DNA from: Hirundichthys speculiger
Taxonomy: Eukaryota; Chordata; Actinopteri; Beloniformes; Exocoetidae
Length of the DNA: 64,000 nt
Reading direction: 5' to 3'
Assembly: GCA_018398805.1 (NCBI GenBank)
Contig: JAGFBZ010002318.1
Span: 310,001-374,000, forward strand
Positions within the stretch are counted from its first letter, which is position 1, and each line of letters begins with the position of its first letter. Position numbers and translations under genes: made by a program. Positions 10,101 to 19,500 of the stretch are shown in pieces. The notes beneath the pieces were generated by a model, which did no database searches, was not told the origin of the DNA, and was given only the letters and a program-made list of their open reading frames with translations.

Positions 10101-13002
10101 CTGTAGCTGGACCATGTAGCTGGACCACTGGTGGCCGGACCACTGTAGCTGGCCACGGACCACTGTAGCTGGACCACTGTAGCTGGACCACGGTGGCCGG
10201 ACCACTGTAGCTGGACCACTGTAGCCGCACCACTGTAGCTGGACCACTGTAGCTGGACCACTGTAGCTGGACCACTGTAGCCGCACCACTGTAGCTGGAC
10301 CACGGTAGCTGGACCGGTGGACCACTGTAGCTGGACCACTGTAGCTGACCACTGACCGACCACTGTAGCTGGACCACTGTAGCTGGACCACTGTAGCCAC
10401 ACTGTAGCTGACCACTGTGCTGGACCACGTGGCCGACCACTGTAGCCGGACCACTGTAGCTGGACCACTGTAGCCGTACCACTGTAGCTGGACCACTGGT
10501 GGCCGTAGACCACTGTAGCTGGACCACTGTAGCTGGACCACTGTAGCCACTGTAGACCACTGTAGCGACCACTGTAGCCGGACCACTGTAGCCACGTGGG
10601 GACCACTGTAGCGGACCACGGTGGCCGGACCACTGTAGCGGACCACTGTAGCCGACCACTGTGACCACTGTAGCTGGACCACTGTAGCTGGACCACTGTA
10701 GCCGGACCACTGTAGCTGGACCACGGTGGCCGGACCACTGTAGCTGGACCACTGTAGCTGGACCACTGTAGCTGAACCACGGTGGCACCACTGTAGCTGG
10801 ACCACGGTGGCCGGACCACGGTGGCCGGACCACGGTGGCGTGTCCAGAGCTCCAGACCAACATAACCCACAGAGCATCGGTGCTCCTGACGGAGCATCTT
10901 AAGAGAACCAACACAATAGTTGTGACAACTGCTTTAAAATCATATATTAATCCATTTGCAATGTCTTACTGAATAATAATCAAGATTCCAATAAACAAAA
11001 CTGACAGAAATAACCTTTACACTTTGTTCATTAAAGAATTTATCAGTAAAACAATTTAGCTGGATAACTCTTTGTCGAGTTGTATTTTGATGCAAACTTC
11101 GTCTTTTTCAATGAGCTGCATGAAAGTCAGACATTCACTTAGCGTTTTTATAACGATCAGACCCAAACTACATGCAGGCTCCTCCCCCTCTGTGCTCGGA
11201 TGTAGATACATTTATTGTGATTTCAGTCTCTTCTGTGCACTGATTGGTTCGCTTGTTGCCTTTCAAACGCTGCGAGCACGTGCCCTACAGGTGCACCTGC
11301 ATCCAGCTGCTGCTGGTTTCCACCATATAGTTATCTACACCAAGAACAGTAAATACACTGATTTATCTTTTTTCTTTTCTTTTTTTTAATAAACAACAAC
11401 AACAGCTATGGGGGTGAATCATGTCTGGAGGGGTCGTTCCTTTCCTTTTTCAGCTCTGGTTCCACATCTTATCAGAAGAAATCTGGGGCTGCTGCGTCAC
11501 AGAGGAGTGTTTCTTTTGAAAGAACAAACTTGTAGTTTGAAGGGCTGAAGAAAGTAGAGAACAGCCAAGTGCTGACTGTGCAGATGACGCTCCCGCATCA
11601 TTTTTCGCCACCCACCTTTATTGTCACAGCAGACTCTCTTAACTCTCCGCTCTCGCTCCCTCATTCACACATGATCCGTGCACCACAAACAAAATCCAAT
11701 CAAATGCCTGGAAGCCTTCTCATATTTTAAACAGACCTTTGATCACATTCTCCCGTCAGACTTTACAAACTGTCATTTTTACCAGCTCAACTGTGTACAC
11801 AAACTGCAGTTTTTTCTGCAGCGCTCCAGCTCGTGCTGATGAGCTTCCTTTTGTTTGCTTCCTTGATGTACGTCAGATGTGGTAAAAGAACGAATGGACC
11901 ACATCTTGCATGAGTTGGAGCCGACAGATGTTGAACTAAAATGACTTTTACTGACATTGCAGCAGTCTATCGATCCAGTTTAAAACTGACCAAGAGGAAG
12001 AAGTTGTAGTAGTTGGAAATAGAAAGGAGGTACAATGCCACCATACAATCTAGATTACATCATGAACGGAAAGAAGTGATAGCACAATGTTTTTAGATGA
12101 TTTATCCATGAATACCTGGTCTGTGATGTGATGTTCGTGAAAGCACTTACTCTCTGATGCGAACAGCGAAGGCCAGCTTGTTCTTGGCAGGAGGCAGAGG
12201 GGCAGGTGGCCTGTGTTCGTTTCTACGAATTCGAGTCTCATCACGATACTTCTTGTGGCTGTCTTTCAAGAAATCCTCCAAACGCTTGAAATTTAGAGGT
12301 TTGCCTCTTGCTACCTGCAGGAATCGAGAAAGTTTTTTTTTTTTTTTTTTAAGCACATGAGACTTCCTACATTTTCCTTCTATCTGATTAATCACACAGC
12401 GACAAAGAGGCAAAGGAAACCATCACTTACTTTCCTTTTCTCCAACAGTGCGAGCTTGGCTTGTGTTGCTTTGATGGCCTGGTATGTTTTTCTCTTTTTC
12501 AGGAGATACTCTGGAACTAACTTGATCGCCTTTTTAGACCTGTTATGAAGACGAACAAGAAATCTCACAGCTGCCACAATGACATCTTTGCAGTTTTTTA
12601 AAATTAGACAACACGATGGAAATAAAAAAAAAAACGTTGTAATTGCGTTAAAATGTCTCAGAGTTGAGGTCATAGTGTTTAAAACGGCATCTCTACATAA
12701 TTCGAAACATATTCAGACAAATAAAACCCATCTAATCTCATTCCCTTATCCACGACGCCTAATATTGACTGTATATCATGTTAACTGTGCTGAAGTTTCG
12801 CCTCGGTGGTGTAAACTCAGCTCCATGTGATAATTAGCTCACTAAAGGCTGATTTTTAGCCATCAGCTCTGTAAATACATATCTCAATCAAAAGAGTAAA
12901 ACTTATATATGTTTTAAAGCAGCCAAGCAATATAATTACTCATTAAAAAAGAGCGGATGAACTTAGATGAAACTAAACAAATACATACTCTGATTCTGCC
13001 AT
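3964..13002 (-). CDS. rpl7l1: RPL7-like 1 (uL30-family nucleolar 60S assembly factor), six coding exons
   Basis: Exons on the minus strand are 12989-13002, 12431-12539, 12151-12314, 5210-5347, 5007-5116 and 3964-4172. All junctions are GT-AG and they join in one frame of 744 bases (247 aa plus stop), close to human RPL7L1 in length. The start is MAESE at 13002; the end is SIIRQLN before TGA. Seen: a basic N-terminal segment (residues about 10-41, with [11 protein letters not shown]), then the uL30 core with [46 protein letters not shown] and [15 protein letters not shown]. Known of the family: RPL7L1 and yeast Rlp7 are nucleolar relatives of ribosomal protein L7 that act in pre-60S and pre-rRNA maturation. 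The segment [15 protein letters not shown] and the RQLN end fit RPL7L1 better than RPL7 itself. Oddity: intron 3 (5348-12150) is about 6.8 kb, mostly one minisatellite. No defect is seen in the coding frame. Confidence 0.95.
4395..4703 (-). mobile_element. hAT-type non-autonomous element, inverted relative of the copy at 29340
   Basis: It lies in rpl7l1 intron 5. On the minus strand it begins CAGTGATTCCCAAAGTG at 4703, and the interior (the GTGGGCC...GTCGTGGTACTGCAGGTGGG region) matches 29340-29650 in reverse orientation. The distal end is degraded, so the left boundary is approximate. Confidence 0.75.
5007..5116 (-). CDS. rpl7l1: rpl7l1 coding exon 5
   Basis: Residues 142-179, with [16 protein letters not shown] and [11 protein letters not shown]. 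It is flanked by a CAG acceptor and a GTACGT donor and is too short to stand out as an open frame. Confidence 0.93.
5210..5347 (-). CDS. rpl7l1: rpl7l1 coding exon 4
   Basis: Residues 96-142, [20 protein letters not shown] followed by [20 protein letters not shown] and PYVAWG. This is the most conserved uL30 block. The donor is GTGAGT. Confidence 0.95.
5348..6216. other. Intronic sequence, no feature recognised
   Basis: AT-rich part of rpl7l1 intron 3 before the telomere-like block. A small perfect stem, GTTCTCC/GGAGAAC, sits near 6183-6200. Confidence 0.4.
6217..6295. repeat. Interstitial telomere-like repeat, CCCCTAA variants
   Basis: About eleven short units of CCCTAA, CCCCTAA and CCCCAA type lie end to end, directly against the 14-bp minisatellite. 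The complementary strand carries runs of GGGGTTAGGGG type, able in principle to form G-quadruplexes. The pattern is degenerate, so it is not a fresh telomere seed. Confidence 0.85.
6296..10838. repeat. 14-bp minisatellite, about 4.5 kb, in rpl7l1 intron 3
   Basis: The basic unit is GGACCACTGTAGCT, with common variants ending GTAGCC or reading GGACCACGGTGGCC; roughly 320 units, many truncated by one to several bases. The minus-strand unit has no stop in any phase, so all three minus frames stay open for more than 1,400 codons (peptide pattern like [14 protein letters not shown]). These frames are an artefact of the repeat, not genes: there is no conserved start, and they lie inside an intron. 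Confidence 0.97.
10839..12150. other. Intronic sequence, no feature recognised
   Basis: The remainder of rpl7l1 intron 3 between the minisatellite and exon 3. No conserved frame, RNA gene or transposon end was recognised. Confidence 0.4.
12151..12314 (-). CDS. rpl7l1: rpl7l1 coding exon 3
   Basis: Residues 42-96, beginning [16 protein letters not shown] and ending [10 protein letters not shown]. It leads into the uL30 core. Its acceptor lies after a long poly-pyrimidine run, and its GTAAGT donor opens the expanded intron 3. Confidence 0.95.
12431..12539 (-). CDS. rpl7l1: rpl7l1 coding exon 2
   Basis: Residues 5-41. The segment is lysine-rich ([20 protein letters not shown]), the basic leader found in L7-like proteins. 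The exon ends in phase 0 before GTAAGT. Confidence 0.93.
12989..13002 (-). CDS. rpl7l1: rpl7l1 coding exon 1 (14 bases)
   Basis: This exon encodes MAES and two bases of the next Glu codon, then a GTATGT donor. It is too short to find as an open frame; it is supported because exon 2 (acceptor ACAG at 12540-12543) continues [12 protein letters not shown], matching the N-terminus of the family. Confidence 0.85.
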
Positions 13003-13129
13003 GGTGAAATTTTTAGCCGTCGCTGGATGATGACATCACTCGTTTGGCAAACTGGATCGTTACACGTGATCGTAAAGCGACATGCTGCCCCCCAGCGGTC
13101 AAGATGAGCCCATGTAAAAATCCCAAAAT

Positions 13130-13159
13130 AGAATAGAATAGAATAGAATAGAATAGAAT
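13130..13159. repeat. GAATA pentanucleotide microsatellite
   Basis: Six perfect copies, about 130 bases upstream of the rpl7l1 start codon. Confidence 0.9.
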
Positions 13160-13339
13160 CTTGTTCTTGTTATATTCATATGGTTAGTTAGTAGTAATAT
13201 ATTATAGTAAAAGTTTTTTTGAATTCCCAGTTAGAATTTTCTGAGAGGATGTAAGTTGTCATTACTTTTTCACTGATCCATAAGTATGTGTAATTTACGT
13301 GGCAGTAGCTGTGTAACACACACACAAAGAAATGTATTA

Positions 13340-13460
13340 TTCATCCTTCCATCCATCCATTATCTATCCCCGTTTAATCCTATTGAGGGTCACGGGGATC
13401 TGCTGGAGCCTATCCCAGCTCTCTTCGGGCGAAAGGGGTACACCTGGACAGGTCGCTTGA
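13340..13460. mobile_element. Interspersed repeat tail, probably LINE-derived
   Basis: A CCATCCATCCATTATCT block followed by a GGGTCACGGGGATCTGCTGGAG-like segment and TATCCCAGCT, then GGTACACCTGGACAGGTCGC. This is a very common teleost repeat usually filed with RTE/L2-like LINE tails. Assignment is from memory of the pattern. Confidence 0.5.
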
Positions 13461-13984
13461 AGGAAGTTCTTAAGTTTAATTTAGAAATTCTTTTGATCGC
13501 TTGGTTATCCAACCACTAGGTGACGCTGTTACACAAAACGAGGGTCCCAGAACAGTGGTCCTTGTCCTGAGACTGCAGCCCTGAAACTCTGTTTGATCAT
13601 CCAAACACTAGATGGTGCTGTCACACTAACTCACTGACTAAAACTAAAACTAAGTACTGGAGTTTTAAAATGGTGATGCTGAGACTGCGGACCTGAAACT
13701 GCAGGCTCCAGTTCTGCAGCTACACCGGGACCTCCCTGAGTCTGGTATTTCCAAAAACCAAAACATTACAATGTGTATAATGTTTCCTTAAGTATTATCA
13801 TGGAAAAAAAAAAAAACTGTGATAGTGTTTTATCATGATTTGCACATATATTTCCAAGCGTGTATATAAACAGTCACTTTCACAATAAAGTCAAAGATTT
13901 AAGGTTTCACCTCCTCAGGATAAATAAACCAGGATATGCAATGCTATGCATCCTTTTCAGATTATTTTCTAAATAAATGATGAC

Positions 13985-14039
13985 TGGATGGATGGATGGA
14001 TGGATGGATGGATGGATGGATGGATGAATGGATGGATGT
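13985..14039. repeat. GGAT tetranucleotide microsatellite
   Basis: About 13 tandem GGAT units with one GAAT interruption, immediately upstream of another LINE-like tail. Confidence 0.9.
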
Positions 14040-14119
14040 TGTGGATCTGGAACCTTGTCTCAAAACCACCCTTCTGTTCTTTTTTGTTAATCCCAAATCA
14101 TCACATATGTAGAGAAAAA

Positions 14120-14305
14120 AACTTTCATGGTGGCAGGATGTTGAGGTTGGAACTGCCAGGCAGGAGGCCAGGAGGAAGACCAAAGAGATTTATGGATGTA
14201 GTGAAAGTTAGTGGGTGTGAGAGAGTTAGATGGAGGTGAATGATTTACTGTGGCGACCCCTGACCCCTGAAGGGAAAAGCCAAAAGCAAAAGAAGAAGAA
14301 GTATT
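14120..14305 (+). mobile_element. 3' end of an RTE-like LINE
   Basis: It contains a GGCAGGAGGCCAGGAGGAAG block, TTTATGGATGTAGTGAAAG, then CTGTGGCGACCCCTGACCCC and a terminal AAGAAGAAG run. This is the characteristic 3' terminus of a frequent fish LINE. Only about 190 bases remain. Confidence 0.55.
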
Positions 14306-14309
14306 TCAA

Positions 14310-15028
14310 ATCTACCTTTTTGCAGACACCTTAAAAAAACAACCTGACCACTGTGTGTTACTGTTACTCCTGCAAATGCAAGTTTTACATGCCGATTGCC
14401 AAAAAAAAGTGATGCAATTTACTTATTGCATTAGCTACTTTTCAGTTTGTGTCATGTATAACCACATCTGGACATGTATTTAGTGAAATGGCATTTTATC
14501 TGTACATATGTTTCTTGTTGGAATATTCTCATTGGGTTTAACTTTGTTCAATTGTCCTTTAATATATTATAATGTATTCTAAGTGAGAGCGACAAAGCTG
14601 TCAAGGCCTTAATTTACCCATCTGTTCATGCATTTCCTATAGGGCACGTTCTGCAGCCCTAGGGGTGCAGCAGACCATTCTGGGTCACTACAGGGGGGTT
14701 GGCCGGGGTGAGGATGGGGGATGAAGGGGACTGGGAAACAGTCAGAGGACACCCTGGACTAGTCAGGGGTCGAATCCTGCCCTGAGAACTATGCGGAATG
14801 AGCCAATCAACCTTAATGTCTTTGGACTGTGGGAAAATGCGCAGGTTCGGGAAGATCTGAAGCTTTCCAGACCAACGGACCGGCACTTAGAAATGTATAA
14901 AATCCACAGACGTGTCAAGTGGTATATCTATGCAACAAACAAAACGTCTGTTGCATATATAGCACTTGTTGTGCGCTCTGGTCCGTGATGGTAATGGTGA
15001 GTTCAGAACTGACGATCAGAATACGCTC
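14310..15028. other. Intergenic, with a second degraded LINE/SINE-like tail
   Basis: At 14610-14850 the text resembles old fish retroposon 3' ends (TGCATTTCCTATAGGGCACG, TCGAATCCTGCCCTGAGAAC, TTTGGACTGTGGGAAAATGC). No gene is seen. Confidence 0.4.
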
Positions 15029-15230
15029 GGCCCCGCCCCTCTTTGTTAAATTGACCAATGAGAAGCCGCCTCACGTTGGCGACCGTCGGCGATAGGAGGG
15101 ACAGCAGCTGGAGATACCCGCTTCATCAATAATTTAACAATCTGATGGATTAAGGAAGCCTTTAAAAAAAACATGTTAACGCTGGGTATTCTCAAGAAGT
15201 GACCAACACAGAGGCGCCTTATTGGCTGCT
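15029..15230. promoter_or_regulatory. GC box and CCAAT motifs in the rpl7l1-vash2 head-to-head interval
   Basis: A GC box (CCCCGCCCC, about 15031-15039), a CCAAT motif (15055-15059) and an inverted CCAAT (15221-15225) cluster about 1 kb before the vash2 start codon, in a locally GC-richer stretch. They may mark the vash2 promoter; no TATA box is evident. rpl7l1 starts 2 kb away on the other strand. Confidence 0.4.
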
Positions 15231-16077
15231 GACAATCTTCTCCGACTGTGGTTATGGGAGGTAACGGCCCCCGCAGTTCGGTATGGAAGAAGATAGATGA
15301 GCTAGTCAGCTAACTGGCTTCCGGGTGACACTTTCAAAATAAGACAACTCCACGTGAGCTGGATTTGTTAATTAAAGCTTTTTAGGACTGGGATCTCAGT
15401 GGGGGTTTTAAAACCCTCACAAAGAGGGTCAACATCATATGACCTTGTGACAGTGCTGATTTTATTACAGTAATCTAATCAGAAACCAAAGATGAGCATA
15501 TATGGGAATTATTCTACGATTTATTTTGAAAGAGCTCGTAACGGAAGTCTCCTCCTCTCGCAGACTTGACACATACCAGAAAGGGTGAAGTTACAAAGCC
15601 TCGAACCAAAACAAGACTTTACAATCTGTAGTGGACAACGCTGCCTTCTCGTGAATGGGACCGACCTCGTCTCACCGACTGTTTCTCGAGCGGGATGCCT
15701 TTTAAATCGGAAGCTCTGTCGTTAATCTGATACTGGAAGCCTGTTGAAAAAAACGGTAGGATTGGATTAATAACGGTTGGGATGTTTTTTTTTTTCCGGA
15801 TGCACCCAAAAACCCTTTATTGAGATGAACTCAACTGTTCTGTCTTTTTCTAAAAATTTTAATTTTCCGTCTGTAGTCTGTCAATATTTCAGATTCTCTC
15901 CCACTGTGATATAAATATTTATATATATCAGTGTCTAGATGGTCCCTGCAGCAGTTACACGCGCTGCACATTTATTTTAAAAACCATACATAATTTCTTT
16001 CTTTCTTTTTTTTCTTTTTTTAAATGCAAGTCAGATTTCCTCTCCTATACTGAGGCTGCTGCCTCTTCTCTTCCCAG

Positions 16078-16187
16078 GTCTGCTCCAGCATATCAACATG
16101 TACTATCCAGGGCTCATTTACCGGAGGAAGCTGTTGTAGCTGGAGGAGGACCGCCTGGCCTAACTCTTCCTCACCCTGCTCCCATCA
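16078..16187 (+). other. vash2: Probable 5' UTR part of a vash2 exon
   Basis: A pyrimidine tract and CAG end at 16077, a plausible acceptor, so the start-codon exon may begin at 16078 after a non-coding first exon. This is inference; no transcript evidence is available. Confidence 0.4.
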
Positions 16188-16508
16188 ATGACCGGACCCA
16201 GCTCCTCCAGCCGGACCGCCACCTCCCCGGCGAAGCTGAGCAGACATGGCCGGTCCAAGAGCACCAGCGCGCACTGCCTCCTCCGCTGCAGCGCCCAGGA
16301 GGAGTCCTCCGCCTCCCCCCCCATCAACAGTTCCCGGTCCCCCGAGGAGGAAGAGGAGAAGGACGGGGGGGTTCTGTTCTACGTTAACCGGAGCGGTTTC
16401 CCCATCGAGGGGGTCACCTGGGACAGGATGTGGTCCCACGTAGCAGCTGTGCACCCCGAGGGCCAGGAGATGGTGGACAGGATACGAAATGCTGCATATC
16501 TGCCCAAA
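16188..16508 (+). CDS. vash2: vash2 coding exon 1
   Basis: Residues 1-107. MTGPSSSSR starts a low-complexity Ser/Arg/Pro stretch, then [20 protein letters not shown] and [14 protein letters not shown] begin the conserved core. The MTG start matches mammalian VASH2. The donor is GTAAGT in phase 0. Confidence 0.95.
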
Positions 16509-19500
16509 GTAAGTCACCTGTGATTGATTCACCTCTAAGCCCAAAGAAAGGACACTTTTTTTTTTTGTTTTGTTTTAAATTCCCACTGCATGCATATCAG
16601 ACATTTCTATTGGTGTGGTTCATCTTAGTACATTTGGGTTTATGCTTATTCTTCAAACGCTCATAAATGACAAATATTCCTGCAACATATTGAAGATATT
16701 GCATGCATTCTGGAGTTCGGCTTGCTGTCTTTATGTTACTTTACAACTTATGTGGCGATAACTTAATTCTGTCTTTCAAACATTTCCATCAACACACTGA
16801 AACGCACATCATATTACCATGACAACACAGGGAACCAAACCAGAGCTGTTAGAGGGCATCAGTTCCACCTTTTAGATTTATCCAGTGCATGTGCATGTGC
16901 ATGATCATTGCACCTGAGGAACACACACACGCACTGGAAAAAAGGCCTACTCAAAAAAATAAGTTTAAAAAAAATGAATACAAGATATTTTTTGCTTGTA
17001 ATAAGGCAAAAAAAAAAAAAACCAAACTCTGCCAATGGAACAAGTGAAAATTTGCTTAATAAGATTTCTTGAGATAAGACAATATATTTAAGCCTGACAA
17101 GATCTTGAAATTAGCTTAAAAATCTTATGACATGTCAAAAAAACTTGTTTCATCTTAGATGTGACTCAAAACAAGATGTTTTCAAGACTGTTTTACTTAA
17201 CAAGATATTCAAGATGCACTGTCTAAAAACAAGCTCCTATATCTCACTGAAATGTTACTCTATAGGTGATTGTGTCTTATATTAAGTGCGATGAAATATT
17301 TTGACTAGAAATTAGAAAAATATACTTGGTAAGATTTTAAATTTTTGCAGTGCACAGACCTACTATACATTTGAAAATGTTGCTTGAACACATGCACATT
17401 TACAAAGATGCTGAAAGTGAAACCACTGACTCTCATCAAGAATGTGGGAGAGTTTGAATTTGACAAAGAATGTTTTGTTTATAATTTACTTCAGTTAACC
17501 TCAGTTTTATGTACCAGGACCTAACGAGAACCTGAACCATTTTCAATCAAAAGCATGTTTATCTTTTGATATTAAAGTTTTTTTAAATTGCTTCAGTAAG
17601 ATATTGAAACAAAGAGTTGACAGTTAGCACCAGTTGGCCACAGGTTTGATTAACCGTTCAGGAAATATACGCATAAGACAGTGGTGCGCAAACTGTGGTA
17701 CGTGTACCACTGGTGGTACGCAGGGGAATGTCAGGACTTTCCACATTTTTTTAATTAAATCGCAAACATACAATGCATGAAATACGTTTCAAAGGAAATT
17801 CAGGTAACAATAAATAACTACAATAAGGAATAAACATCTCTCCTGTGAATTTAAAGCTAATTGAGAAGGCATATATGGCTATATTTTAAAGTTGGTCATC
17901 ATGGCGGTACTCAGAGAGCTGAACAGTTTCTCAGGTGGTACGCAGAATTAAAAATTTGAGAACCAGTGGCATAAGAAAAATATAATAAACACCGATTTCC
18001 TGCCTTTGTCTTCTTTAGATAGTTGAGTCATTTTTCATACATTTCACAGGCAAAATTAATGATGGAAAAAAAAAATCCACAGGTGACTTAATAAAGAAAA
18101 CTCCCCAGCTGGGTTAACTGTGTAATTTTAGTGTCGGATAACACAAGCATCATTTTAAAAGCAGGAACAGTAACAGTTGTAGTCCTAACTCTTACTGTAT
18201 CTTTGGACTTTGTGAAGTCCAGATTTTCCTCTCGTGGGTGATTCAGAGTTCGTCTGAAGCGAGCGTGTGGTTTGTCAGAGTCTGGCTGTCGCTCGGCCCT
18301 GCTAGTTGGCCATGTGATCATTAGTGAGCCGTTGAGTTATTGTTGCCAAACTCAAACGCTGTTGGGAGCTGAACAGAAGGACAACAGGAGGAATGTATGA
18401 AAACAGACACAGAGGTTCTGTACAGGACCGTCCTGTGTCCCTGTACTGGGATTGTGCTGAATAAATAAGCTGTTTCTGTTTGTTTGAGACAGAATTCACT
18501 AAAATAATTCAGATCTGGATCAGCCTTTGAAATTTGATACAGGTTCCCATTGTCAATCTCTGAGTCAAATTTCATGAGTTTTGGCCAATAATTATCCGAA
18601 ATATTGAGAAACAAAATTTTTGGCCCCATTGACCGCAATGTTATTGAAAATTTGAAAGTGATCCAGAATCCAGGATTTCTTCCAGATCACACTCAAAATG
18701 AAATCAGTTCTTTCTTTTAACATTTCTGACAACTCCTGAAAATTTCATCAAAATCCATCCATAACTTTTTGAGTTATCGTGAACACAGACAGATAAACGC
18801 AGGCAAAAACAAAACCTCCTTTATGGAGGTAATAACTGAACCTTTAAAGAGTTAGAAAGTGAAGGGCAAGTAGAAAAGTGAAGAAGGACAACTGTGTGAA
18901 AATAAAAATATGTTCAAATAATTAGTGTTTATTAGAATTTTCTTGGCTCTGTCATTTTAAAAAGTGACCTCATGGGCATCAGTTGGAAACCTGTCTAGTA
19001 AATCAGTTACATTTATAGTTCCAACAGAACAATGAAAAGTATGATGTGAAAAAAACATCAATTGCAAGGTTGCAAAAAATAAAATGAAATAAATCATTGA
19101 GTGAACCAGCAGTTGGATTGTAAGGTGTCTTTTTCAGAGTGGATGTGCGTCGCTGCTGCCACTCTGAACGCCCTGATTAACAGAATATAAATCTTGGCAC
19201 AGCGACCCAATAATCCCTCTAATACAATCGGGTAGTCCATAATCTCTGGACAAACTGGACCGCATAAAGGGCTTTAAATTGGAACCAGAACTCACTACAA
19301 CTCATCATGAGCGACTACCAGGCCTGGAGCTGTGAAAGAATAACTACAGATGACGTTTACTGTTTAAATCAGGGAATGAGTTCAGTATCTGAGGGATGTA
19401 AACTCGTATAAATCCGGAGAAGCTCCAGACTGAGGCCAGAGTGCCTTTAAACCCGGGTATAATAGGAGGGTTTGATTTGAACCCTCATATCAGCTCCTGT

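Noticed and set aside
6253..10914. Three overlapping minus-strand frames of more than 1,400 codons
   Set aside because: They arise from a stop-free 14-bp repeat read in all phases; they lie in an rpl7l1 intron and have no conserved domain.
16185..16544. 119-codon minus-strand frame opposite vash2 exon 1
   Set aside because: Shadow of a GC-rich coding exon, with no family similarity.
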